DNA of 64,000 nt from Verrucomicrobiota bacterium (GTDB lineage: Bacteria > Verrucomicrobiota > Verrucomicrobiia > Chthoniobacterales > UBA10450). Below are positions 50,699 through 58,310 of the stretch, piece after piece (the stretch's first letter is position 1; each line of letters begins with the position of its first letter). The translations under genes and the position numbers were made by a program. The notes beneath the pieces are model-generated. The model made no database searches. It was not told where the DNA came from and saw only the letters and a list, made by a program, of their open reading frames with translations. The DNA is taken from the NCBI GenBank assembly GCA_003218135.1, contig QHNQ01000028.1, forward strand, positions 1 to 64,000, in the 5' to 3' direction.

Positions 50699-52974
50699 AC
50701 AGAGGCCGGCTGAGCTCACGTCTCCGGATTCAGCTTGTTGGCTTACTCATGCTGTTGGGCATGGGCGCGCTCGGGCTGAGGCTCTGGTGGATACAAGTAG
50801 CCCATGGCGCAGAATGGACTTCACAGCTTCGTGGCAGTTCCCAAGCGACCGTCCGCATCCCCTCCGTGCGCGGCGAGATCAAAGACCGCAACGGCGTGAC
50901 TCTTGTCCAAAACCGCGCCAGTTATGAGGTGGATTTCTATTTGCCCGAAATGGTTAAAGGCTATCGCGAACGCTTTGGTTCGCCACCGTTGACTGAATAT
51001 CGAGCAGTCATCAATGGCATGCCGAAAGATCAAAAGGAGCCAGACATAATCAAGATTGTGAATGACGGTATCGTCCCACGTCTTAACGACCTCGATCTTG
51101 CACGCGACTACAATGCCGGTCGGTTGCAGAAACATTATCGCAACGACACCGAGGTCCCATACTCCTACGTCAAAGATATCGATTTCCCAACTTTAGCGAA
51201 ATTCTCTGAACATGACGTCGGATTGCCGGGAGTAGATATCGCGATCAAACCGGTGCGCTCGTACGTCTATGGTGCGTTGGCCGCCCATATTCTGGGTTAC
51301 GTCGGCATGCCCAATGACATCGACAAAGAGGAAGCAGGGAAATTCACCTTTTACCAGCAGGACGTGGAAGGAAAATCGAACATCGAAAAAACGATGGACC
51401 AATATCTGCGCGGGAAACCTGGTGTGCGTTATTTGCGCAAGAATGCCAAGGGAACGATCGAAGGTGTCCTTAAGGAAGATCCTCCACAACAAGGCGCCAA
51501 CGTTTTCCTCACTATCGATTCGCGCATTCAGGCGATTGCAGAGGAAGCGCTGCGCGCGGTGAGTCGGGCTGGTGCGGTAGTTGTCGATCCAAACAACGGC
51601 AACGTTCTGGCGCTGACTTCGGTTCCCTCATTTGATCCAAATACTTTCATCCCCAGCATCAAGGCCAAGGATTGGAAAGCGCTGCAGAAAGACGAGGCCG
51701 ATCCATTAGTCAACCGCGCGATTAGTTGCCTGCCGCCAGGATCCACATTTAAGCTCATCACGTCACTCGCCGGATTGCGGGGCGCGAAAAATTTAGCAGG
51801 TGCTAAATACAGCTGCGGTGGCGGTGTGAGTTACGGTGACCACTTCTTCCAATGCTGGGTAGCCTCAAAACATTATACCCACGGGACCATCGGACTGGCC
51901 GATGCGATCAAGGTGTCGTGCGACTCCTTTTTCTATCAGTACGGCAATGCAGCCGGGATTCAGTCGATTGACCACATTGGCAAGATGTTGGGAATCGGCG
52001 AGGAATCAGGTCTGCAACTCAGCGGCGAACAGACCGGCAATATGCCCGGGCCAGAGTGGATGCAAATCCATCATCCACAAGAGAGATGGTCACAAGCGCA
52101 AACGGCGAACGTTTCAATTGGTCAGGGCTACACACTTGTTTCTCCACTGCAACTGGCTATGTCCTATGCAGCGATCGCAAACGGCGGCGTCTGTTATTAC
52201 CCACGCTTGGTCGATAAGGTTTTGAAGCAAGACGGCTCTCCGCTCTTAGATGAGCAAGGCAATCCAGCAGCGCCACCACCGCGGGTCCGATCGGATTTAC
52301 GTCAGGAAATCCCCCCTGACCGGATCGAGCTGGTCCGCAAAGGTCTTTGGAAGGTTGTCAACGAAGGCGGTGGAACCGGCGGCAGGGCACATTTGCAAGA
52401 TTGGGTGGTCGCGGGAAAAACCGGCACTGCGCAGGCCACCGAGCGCGGCCACGAGGAAAACGTTGCGTGGTTTGCGTGTTTCGCGCCATTTGACCATCCG
52501 AAGTACGTCGTCGTAGTGATGGTGCAGGGCGCCTCTGGGCACGGCGGAGAGGTTGCGGGCCCGATCGCTACACGCATTCTCGAACGCACGCTCGCGCAGG
52601 ATGAAGGAAAGTTCGACATGAAGGTCGCTTGGCTCACACCCGCACATCACGCCAATCCGCTCCAATTGATCAAAGCAGTGGCTTATCACGACGCGGGAGG
52701 AAATCTCGGAAGCGATGATGAGGAAGGTGCCGATAATGCACAAGGCGCGGCTGCGCAAATGGCAAGCTCCGACGCGTCGCCCGATGTCGAACCCGAAGCA
52801 GATTCTCAAGGGAGCGTCCGGCGGCGAGGAAGCGCTCCCGTAGTTCGGACGACCTCGGCTGCGCCCCAGGCACCACGCAACTTTTTTGAACGTCTTTTTG
52901 GAGTACGCCGGCAACCGGCACCTGCACCACCGCCGCCACCGCCTAACCGCCGGCGTGGAACAAATACACGATGA
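50695..52974 (+). CDS. mrdA: Penicillin-binding protein 2 (elongasome transpeptidase)
   Basis: The 759-residue membrane-bound transpeptidase cross-links peptidoglycan during elongation. It has one N-terminal helix (about 10-30) and a PBP dimerisation domain (about 55-270, RGEIKDRNGVTLVQNRASYE). The catalytic SxxK Ser lies in CLPPGSTFKLIT near residue 350, SCDSFFYQYGN holds the second motif near 408, and KTG in VAGKTGTAQATE is near 575. The C-terminal tail (about 660-759) is unusual: acidic and Ser/Gln-rich, then basic, ending in a Pro stretch and Arg-rich sequence. Part of it (QGSVRRRGSAPVV) derives from a GGGAGCG...CGCTCCC repeat-like palindrome at about 52810-52840. A RodA gene does not follow. 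Confidence 0.95.
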   Translation: MNRGRLSSRLRIQLVGLLMLLGMGALGLRLWWIQVAHGAEWTSQLRGSSQATVRIPSVRGEIKDRNGVTLVQNRASYEVDFYLPEMVKGYRERFGSPPLTEYRAVINGMPKDQKEPDIIKIVNDGIVPRLNDLDLARDYNAGRLQKHYRNDTEVPYSYVKDIDFPTLAKFSEHDVGLPGVDIAIKPVRSYVYGALAAHILGYVGMPNDIDKEEAGKFTFYQQDVEGKSNIEKTMDQYLRGKPGVRYLRKNAKGTIEGVLKEDPPQQGANVFLTIDSRIQAIAEEALRAVSRAGAVVVDPNNGNVLALTSVPSFDPNTFIPSIKAKDWKALQKDEADPLVNRAISCLPPGSTFKLITSLAGLRGAKNLAGAKYSCGGGVSYGDHFFQCWVASKHYTHGTIGLADAIKVSCDSFFYQYGNAAGIQSIDHIGKMLGIGEESGLQLSGEQTGNMPGPEWMQIHHPQERWSQAQTANVSIGQGYTLVSPLQLAMSYAAIANGGVCYYPRLVDKVLKQDGSPLLDEQGNPAAPPPRVRSDLRQEIPPDRIELVRKGLWKVVNEGGGTGGRAHLQDWVVAGKTGTAQATERGHEENVAWFACFAPFDHPKYVVVVMVQGASGHGGEVAGPIATRILERTLAQDEGKFDMKVAWLTPAHHANPLQLIKAVAYHDAGGNLGSDDEEGADNAQGAAAQMASSDASPDVEPEADSQGSVRRRGSAPVVRTTSAAPQAPRNFFERLFGVRRQPAPAPPPPPPNRRRGTNTR

Positions 52975-53046
52975 ACTTCTGGTCAGAACCATTACCGCAG
53001 GACGTATCGGGAATTTGGCTTCTGACAGATCAACCTCTTCAGTTTT

Positions 53047-54621
53047 ATGATAGACAAGGTAAAAAAGATTTTGGGGCTTTCTTCTCGAAAGACTGGCAAC
53101 AAGCTGATACTCAGCGTGGAAAAACTCGAATCGCGGGTAGCGCTGCTAGAAAACAGCCGACTGGAGGAATATAGCGTCGAACGTAGCACCTCGAGGAATA
53201 TCGTCGGCAGCATCTACAAGGGAAAAGTCCGAAACATCGAGATGGGATTGAAGGCGATGTTTGTCGACATCGGCTTCGAGAAAAACGCGTTTCTGCATTT
53301 TTGGGATGCGATTCCGGCCGCGCTTGATAGCGGGATTGAAGAAATCGATCGCCGAGGAAACAAGCGTCCTCGAAAACGAATCACCGTAAAAGATATACCG
53401 AGTATTTACCCGGTCAGCTCGGATGTCATTGTGCAGGTAACCAAAGGCCCGATCGGTACAAAGGGGCCGCGGGTGACTACCAATCTCAGTTTTCCGGGGC
53501 GTTACCTAGTGCTGATGCCGTTCAGTGATCACAGCGGTATCTCGCGAAAAATTGAGAACCCAAAGGAACGCGAGCGGCTCCGTAAGGTTCTGCGCGACCT
53601 GGACACTCCAGAAGGTGTTGGAGTCATCATTCGCACAGTAGGCGAAGGCCAGCGCGCCAGATATTTCGTCCGCGATCTGCGTTTCCTGCTCGATCAGTGG
53701 GCCAAAGTAGAGCAGGCCATTCGCGACAACCCGGCTCCTTGTCGGCTGTTTGAGGAACCGGACCTGGTTGAGCGAACGGTGCGCGATTTTCTGACCGAAG
53801 AAATCGACCAGGTCGTTTGCGACGATCGGGAATCAACGGACAGGATGATCGAAATGATTGGGCAGATTTCCAGGCGCGCGCGTAATCGGGTTCGTTTTTA
53901 CGACGGTGCCACGCCGATTTTCGAGACTTACGGCGTGCAAAAACAAATCGACGACGCATTTCACAGGCAAGTCTGGCTGAACTGTGGCGGGTATATCGTG
54001 ATTGATGAGACTGAAGCGTTGGTAGCCATTGATGTGAATACCGGCCGCAATAAGGGGGGACGCGATGTGGAGAAAACAATTTTGCAAACCAACCTGGAGG
54101 CGGCAGATGAAATCGCGCGCCAGCTTCGGTTGCGCAACATCGGTGGTTTGATCATAAGCGACTTCATCGACATGAAGAGCCGGAGAGACCAGCAGGCGGT
54201 TTACAATTTGATGAAGGAGCGGCTCAGCCGTGATAAAGCCAGGACGCATGTGCTTCCCATTTCACAACTCGGCCTGATGGAGATGACCCGACAAAGAGCC
54301 CAGGAAAGCCTGAGCGACACGATCTATGAAAATTGCCCGTACTGCGCTGGGCGTGGAGTTGTGAAAACATCCATGACCACAAGCGTGGAACTGCACAGGA
54401 CTCTAAACACCGTCATGCGCAAATATCAGGACACCATTCACGAAATCCGGGTGATCTTGAACCCCGACGTTTTGAAGCGATTAAGAGAGGAAGATGAAGA
54501 ACTATTGGTGGAACTGGAGCGCCGGTACGCAGGTCGCTTAATGTTCCGCGGCGACCCTACATTTCACCATGAAAGGTTCGTCATTACGGACGCCAATACC
54601 GGGGCCGAACTGAAGCCTTAA
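53047..54621 (+). CDS. rng: Ribonuclease G/E family endoribonuclease
   Basis: The 524-residue RNase processes rRNA and mRNA. An S1 RNA-binding domain spans about 40-160 with GSIYKGKVRNIEMGLKAMFV and a Lys/Arg-rich insert. The catalytic core has VAIDVNTGRNKGG near 328 and IISDFIDMKSRRDQ near 372 holding the two metal-binding Asp residues. The zinc-link CPYCAGRG is near 434. Length fits RNase G rather than full RNase E, with no long C-terminal scaffold. The gene follows mrdA after 72 bases, close to the mre-rng arrangement known in other bacteria. Confidence 0.93.
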   Translation: MIDKVKKILGLSSRKTGNKLILSVEKLESRVALLENSRLEEYSVERSTSRNIVGSIYKGKVRNIEMGLKAMFVDIGFEKNAFLHFWDAIPAALDSGIEEIDRRGNKRPRKRITVKDIPSIYPVSSDVIVQVTKGPIGTKGPRVTTNLSFPGRYLVLMPFSDHSGISRKIENPKERERLRKVLRDLDTPEGVGVIIRTVGEGQRARYFVRDLRFLLDQWAKVEQAIRDNPAPCRLFEEPDLVERTVRDFLTEEIDQVVCDDRESTDRMIEMIGQISRRARNRVRFYDGATPIFETYGVQKQIDDAFHRQVWLNCGGYIVIDETEALVAIDVNTGRNKGGRDVEKTILQTNLEAADEIARQLRLRNIGGLIISDFIDMKSRRDQQAVYNLMKERLSRDKARTHVLPISQLGLMEMTRQRAQESLSDTIYENCPYCAGRGVVKTSMTTSVELHRTLNTVMRKYQDTIHEIRVILNPDVLKRLREEDEELLVELERRYAGRLMFRGDPTFHHERFVITDANTGAELKP

Positions 54622-54742
54622 GGCGGGTCAAAAAAGACTTGCAAATTCGGGCGGCTCGGCTCAGACTCGGGCATCCAGACACGGATGCGAACTTCGTTTT
54701 GACTTGGACGCCAAAATGTTTGGAGGCTAAAAGGAAACTTAA

Positions 54743-54754
54743 CCAAAAGGAGAA
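54743..54754 (+). promoter_or_regulatory. Strong ribosome-binding site of the outer-membrane protein gene
   Basis: aaaaggagaaat precedes the ATG at 54759 by an optimal distance. It is one of the few clear Shine-Dalgarno sequences in the window and suggests high expression. Confidence 0.75.
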
Positions 54755-54758
54755 ATAA

Positions 54759-55460
54759 ATGAAAAAGTTGCTGTTGTGCCTGTTAGGGGCAGGCGCGCTC
54801 GCTTCGGCCGCGTTTGCCGGAACTGAGTATTCTGGGAAGGAAATGAAACAGGTAGCTCCGCCGCCTTGTCCTGAATGGTACGCGGATAGAGAGTTTAACG
54901 TCTCGCTTTGGGGCACGTATGCCTTCGTGGGACATGATTGGGTAGACGACCGGTACATCGAGGCCAATCACGCCTGGGGTGGTGGCGTCGATTTCAAGTA
55001 CTTCTTCATGCGCTACATTGGCGTGGGGATCGAAGGATGGGCGGTTGATGCAAACCAGAAACGCGAAGATATCTTCGTCGATTTCAGTGACGGAATTTTT
55101 CAGCGCAGCTTCCACAGTGAGCGCAACGCGATCGGAGCCGTATTAGGCACCTTGACTCTCCGCTATCCGATTCCTTGCACGCGCTTTGCGCCTTATATTT
55201 TTGGCGGCGCCGGCGGGATCTTTGGTGGCGGCCAGAGGCCAATCAATAAGGCATTTACTGAACCGGGAGAAGGCTTCGACATTGTGCAGACGGTTGGTCA
55301 TACAAACAGCGAGGCGCGGGCAATCGGTCAGGTTGGCGGTGGAATAGAAATTCGGTTCACCCCGCACATTGGCTGGGTCAGTGATTTCAGCTGGAACATT
55401 GTCGACGGACCCCAAAACAACTTCGGCATGGTCCGCACCGGCGTGAATTTTGCCTTCTAA
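54759..55460 (+). CDS. Outer-membrane beta-barrel protein, OmpA/OmpW-like
   Basis: The 233-residue protein has a signal peptide (MKKLLLCLLGAGALASAAF, cleavage after AFA). An eight-strand-like barrel with alternating aromatic residues follows: FNVSLWGTYAFVGHDW, then GGVDFKYFFMRYIGVGIEG and FAPYIFGGAGGIFGGGQ, ending GMVRTGVNFAF with a C-terminal Phe, the usual barrel end signal. Function is unknown. A strong ribosome-binding site precedes it and a strong terminator follows (55484-55518), so it is probably a highly expressed single-gene unit. Confidence 0.85.
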   Translation: MKKLLLCLLGAGALASAAFAGTEYSGKEMKQVAPPPCPEWYADREFNVSLWGTYAFVGHDWVDDRYIEANHAWGGGVDFKYFFMRYIGVGIEGWAVDANQKREDIFVDFSDGIFQRSFHSERNAIGAVLGTLTLRYPIPCTRFAPYIFGGAGGIFGGGQRPINKAFTEPGEGFDIVQTVGHTNSEARAIGQVGGGIEIRFTPHIGWVSDFSWNIVDGPQNNFGMVRTGVNFAF

Positions 55461-55483
55461 ACATCCACGCTAGGCTTTGCTTG

Positions 55484-55518
55484 AAAGCGGCGTCCGAAAC
55501 ACTGGACGCCGCTTTTTT
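55484..55518 (+). terminator. Rho-independent terminator after the outer-membrane protein gene
   Basis: aaagcggcgtcc pairs perfectly with ggacgccgcttt around gaaacact and ends in a T-run (tttttt). It lies 23 bases after the stop codon. Confidence 0.95.
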
Positions 55519-55527
55519 GTACGCGAC

Positions 55528-55556
55528 AAGGAACGGCGGTCTCCAGTCCGCCGACA
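55528..55556. repeat. GCGGTC-type hairpin repeat upstream of thiH
   Basis: aaggaacggcggtct-ccagtccgccgaca. It is the same family as 5529-5555, 32850-32878 and 56584-56610, with arms ggcgg(t/a)c and g(t/a)ccgcc. Confidence 0.7.
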
Positions 55557-55626
55557 CCGTTAACTGCTTCCCACGAAGATCGCGATTGGCGTTTGCGAAG
55601 GCCCGCATGGGCACGAAATTATCCTG

Positions 55627-56574
55627 ATGTCATTCGCCGAGACTTTGGACAACCTTGCTCTGACAAAATCCGCGCTTGTTCAGCGCTTCGAGGATCTGAT
55701 TTCACCGAAATCGGATCACGAACTCGAAGCAATGGCCCAAGCGTCACGGTCGCTGACGTTGCAAAATTTTGGACGCACGATGCGGCTGTTTGCTCCGCTT
55801 TATCTTTCCAACGAGTGCATCAACAATTGTCGGTATTGCGGTTTCTCCCGTGACAATCCCATCCTCCGCGTCACGCTCGAAGTCGATGAAGTCATCGCTG
55901 AAGCGCAGCATCTCGCCCGACAGGGATTTCGCCAGATTCTTCTTGTCGCAGGTGAACATCCAAAGTTTGTCAGCCGCGATTACTTGGCTGAATGCGTGCG
56001 CTCGCTCGCCCCGGATTTTTCGTCGATCTCGATCGAAGTGGGTCCAATGGAGACGGAGGATTATGTGCGGATTGTCGAGGCCGGGGCGGAAGGGCTCGTC
56101 GTTTATCAGGAGACCTACAACCGCGGTGTCTATGCTGAGATGCATACTGCCGGGCCAAAGCGCGATTTTAATTTTCGGCTCGATTGTGCCGAGCGCGGGT
56201 ATGCGGCTGGTTTTCGCCGCCTGGGCATCGGCGCGCTCATCGGCTTGTCGCGGTGGCAGGACGAAGCGATCGCGCTTGCAGCGCACCTCGAGTATTTGTT
56301 CAGACATTGCTGGCAGGCGCAAATCACTGTCAGTCTTCCCCGCTTGCGCCCGGCAGCAGGCGGGTTTCGTCCGCTTTTCTCCATCACCGACCGCGAACTC
56401 GCTCAGTTGGTTTGCGCATTGCGCATTGTGTTTCCGCAGCTCGGGATCGTGTTGAGCACGCGCGAGCGTGAGATCAGCGACGAACGTTCCCCAGCCGAAA
56501 TCGCCGCAGTGCTTCGCCGTCGCGGGCTCGAACCGGTTTGGAAAGATTGGGACCAGGCACTGTGTAGTGCATGA
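55627..56574 (+). CDS. thiH: 2-iminoacetate synthase ThiH, apparently lacking an internal C-terminal block
   Basis: This radical-SAM enzyme cleaves tyrosine to supply dehydroglycine for the thiamine thiazole ring. The Fe-S cluster cysteines are Cys64, Cys68 and Cys71 in CINNCRYCGF. LLVAGEHPKFVSRDYL, VYQETYNRGVYAEMH and SLPRLRPAAGGFRP are typical. The product is 315 residues, while E. coli ThiH is 377. After GIVLSTRE the sequence jumps to EISDERSPAEIAAVL and then WKDWDQAL. The normal intervening stretch of about 35-45 residues, with an SAxSxTxPGGY-type motif, is absent, in frame. Activity is therefore doubtful. Confidence 0.88.
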   Translation: MSFAETLDNLALTKSALVQRFEDLISPKSDHELEAMAQASRSLTLQNFGRTMRLFAPLYLSNECINNCRYCGFSRDNPILRVTLEVDEVIAEAQHLARQGFRQILLVAGEHPKFVSRDYLAECVRSLAPDFSSISIEVGPMETEDYVRIVEAGAEGLVVYQETYNRGVYAEMHTAGPKRDFNFRLDCAERGYAAGFRRLGIGALIGLSRWQDEAIALAAHLEYLFRHCWQAQITVSLPRLRPAAGGFRPLFSITDRELAQLVCALRIVFPQLGIVLSTREREISDERSPAEIAAVLRRRGLEPVWKDWDQALCSA

Positions 56575-56583
56575 CAATTTCAT

Positions 56584-56610
56584 CTGTAGCGGCGGTATAC
56601 GACCGCCGGA
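56584..56610. repeat. GCGGTC-type hairpin repeat between thiH and thiS
   Basis: ctgtagcggcggt-atac-gaccgccgga in the 46-base gap. The arms ggcggt/accgcc pair. It matches the reverse complement of the copy at 5529-5555. Confidence 0.72.
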
Positions 56611-56620
56611 TTTCGCAGCG

Positions 56621-56821
56621 ATGAAAATTTTGCTCAACGGCGAATGCGTGGATACTCGACAAGCCAAAACGATCGCGGAGCTAATTGATCGGTATCAATT
56701 ACCGCCGCAATCGATCTTGGTTGAGCACAACGGTCTCGCCGTGCATCGACACGAATGGTCAGAGCGCCCCCTATCCCAAGGCGACCGTATCGAATTCATC
56801 CGCGTCGTTGCCGGCGGCTGA
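56621..56821 (+). CDS. thiS: Thiamine biosynthesis sulfur carrier ThiS
   Basis: The 66-residue ubiquitin-like protein starts MKILLNGECVDTRQAKTIAE and ends RVVAGG. The C-terminal Gly-Gly is adenylated and then thiocarboxylated to deliver sulfur to thiazole. The ATG at 56621 fits the fold. The frame is open far upstream through the repeat and part of thiH, which is not coding. It follows thiH without thiG, which is unusual. The gene ends 8 bases from the convergent NfeD-type gene. Confidence 0.9.
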   Translation: MKILLNGECVDTRQAKTIAELIDRYQLPPQSILVEHNGLAVHRHEWSERPLSQGDRIEFIRVVAGG

Positions 56822-56829
56822 ACGACTTG

Positions 56830-58254
56830 TTAGGCCTGCGCGGCGCTTTTTACCACCACCCGCATCCCGTCTGCTTGGATTACGGTGACTGGTGTTTGCG
56901 GGGCAATGAATTCGCCTTCGGTGACAACATCGACTACGTGATCGGCGAAGCGCGCTTTGCCGCTCGGTCGCAAAACCGTGATTGCGGTGCCTTGCATTCC
57001 GGGCGCGAGCGCGAGGGCAGTAGCGAATTGTCTTGGCATGCCGGCTAACGATGGCCCGGGCGGATTCGAATCCATCAAGGCGAATCGCCGATAAATGCTT
57101 GTACGCGGCAGATAGCGCGCGAGCAGGGCGATGACGATGAATGAGCCGACGATCGCGATGAACATGTTGAGCAACGGCATCGCGAGCATTTTCCCGGTTG
57201 GGAAAAAGTTTTGCCCCGGGTAACGATCGATCATCGTCCAAAGCAATGAGGCCAGCATGAGAAACACCCCGAGGACGCCGAAAACAATTGTGGTATGCGC
57301 GAAGAAAAGAATCTCGATTAATACGAGAACCATCCCGAGGACAAAAAGCGCGACAACTTCCCAGCCGGCGAGCCCCGCCAGATAATGGCCAAGAAAAAAG
57401 AGCGCAAAGCAAATCGCAGAAATGATCCCGGGCCATGTCACCCCCGGCAGTTTGAACTCCAGATACGCGCCGAGGATTCCGCCCAGGAGCAGCAACGGCG
57501 CGATCGCAGTGATCCAAAACGCGATTTGCTCGAACCCAGTGGGCTCGATCGTCGCGACGTTGCCTTTGAGCCCGGCTTTTTTGGTTAGATCGGCAATTGA
57601 ATCGACGATGCCTTCTGCGAGTAACGGCTTGCCGTTGATCTTTTCAGTCCCTTCCTGCGCATTAAGAGTCAGGACCGCTCCCTTGGGGTGAACCACGCGG
57701 TCGCCGATCTTTACTTCTTTATCTTTGTTCATGAACGCCTCGGCAAGATCGGGATTGTGGCCGTTCTTGATCGCCGAGCCGCGGACGAGCGCAGACCAAT
57801 ATGAAATCGTCTTCTCCTTGGCTGTGGCGGGAAGATCTTCTCCAGTCGGAAGAATTGGCGCGGCAGCGCCAATGGCGCTCACCGGTGCCATGTAAATATG
57901 TTGAGTGGCGATGGCGATGAGCGCACCCGCCGAGCCGGCGTTTGTATTGATAAATGTGTACGTGGGGATTTTCGTTTGATTGAGCGCGTTGACGATATCC
58001 GCCGCAGCATCCAAACGCCCACCGTAAGTATTCATCTCGAAGATGATCGCGGAGGCTTCGTTGTTTTCGGCTGTTTTGACCGCGCGCCGTAAAAATGCCA
58101 GTAGCGAAGGCGCGACTTCCCCTCGCAACGGCATGACGACCGCGTCACCTTTGTGAATCACCTCACGCGCTTCCGCTGTCACTGTCTCAGTCAACGCGGA
58201 AAACAAAACGGCCAACAACAGTTTCCTTGTCACAAGTTGGAGATTATTTCGCAC
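56830..58254 (-). CDS. NfeD-type membrane-bound ClpP-class serine protease
   Basis: The product is 474 residues: signal/anchor (about 8-25), then a ClpP-like periplasmic protease domain (about 35-225). FEMNTYGGRLDAAADIVNAL and the catalytic Ser in NTNAGSAGALIAIA are visible. Four or more membrane helices follow (about 245-400) and then a C-terminal NfeD OB-fold domain (about 410-470, LAPGMQGTAITVLRPSGKAR). Relatives cleave stomatin-like proteins or aid membrane quality control. It is divergent from dnaG with a 56-base gap that must hold both promoters. Confidence 0.88.
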   Translation of the reverse strand: MRNNLQLVTRKLLLAVLFSALTETVTAEAREVIHKGDAVVMPLRGEVAPSLLAFLRRAVKTAENNEASAIIFEMNTYGGRLDAAADIVNALNQTKIPTYTFINTNAGSAGALIAIATQHIYMAPVSAIGAAAPILPTGEDLPATAKEKTISYWSALVRGSAIKNGHNPDLAEAFMNKDKEVKIGDRVVHPKGAVLTLNAQEGTEKINGKPLLAEGIVDSIADLTKKAGLKGNVATIEPTGFEQIAFWITAIAPLLLLGGILGAYLEFKLPGVTWPGIISAICFALFFLGHYLAGLAGWEVVALFVLGMVLVLIEILFFAHTTIVFGVLGVFLMLASLLWTMIDRYPGQNFFPTGKMLAMPLLNMFIAIVGSFIVIALLARYLPRTSIYRRFALMDSNPPGPSLAGMPRQFATALALAPGMQGTAITVLRPSGKARFADHVVDVVTEGEFIAPQTPVTVIQADGMRVVVKSAAQA

Positions 58255-58310
58255 TGCGTAAGTTTGGCATCGCTTCCAAAGCCAAACGAGGTAAAAATAA
58301 TCAGGCGCGC

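Noticed and set aside
55528-55626. Search for a TPP riboswitch before thiH
   Set aside because: The CTGAGA and the second conserved TPP block are absent. Only the GCGGTC repeat is present.
56828-56836. GTTAGGC after thiS as a possible second integron core site
   Set aside because: It contains the stop codon of the NfeD-type gene and has no matching RYYYAAC box at the right distance.
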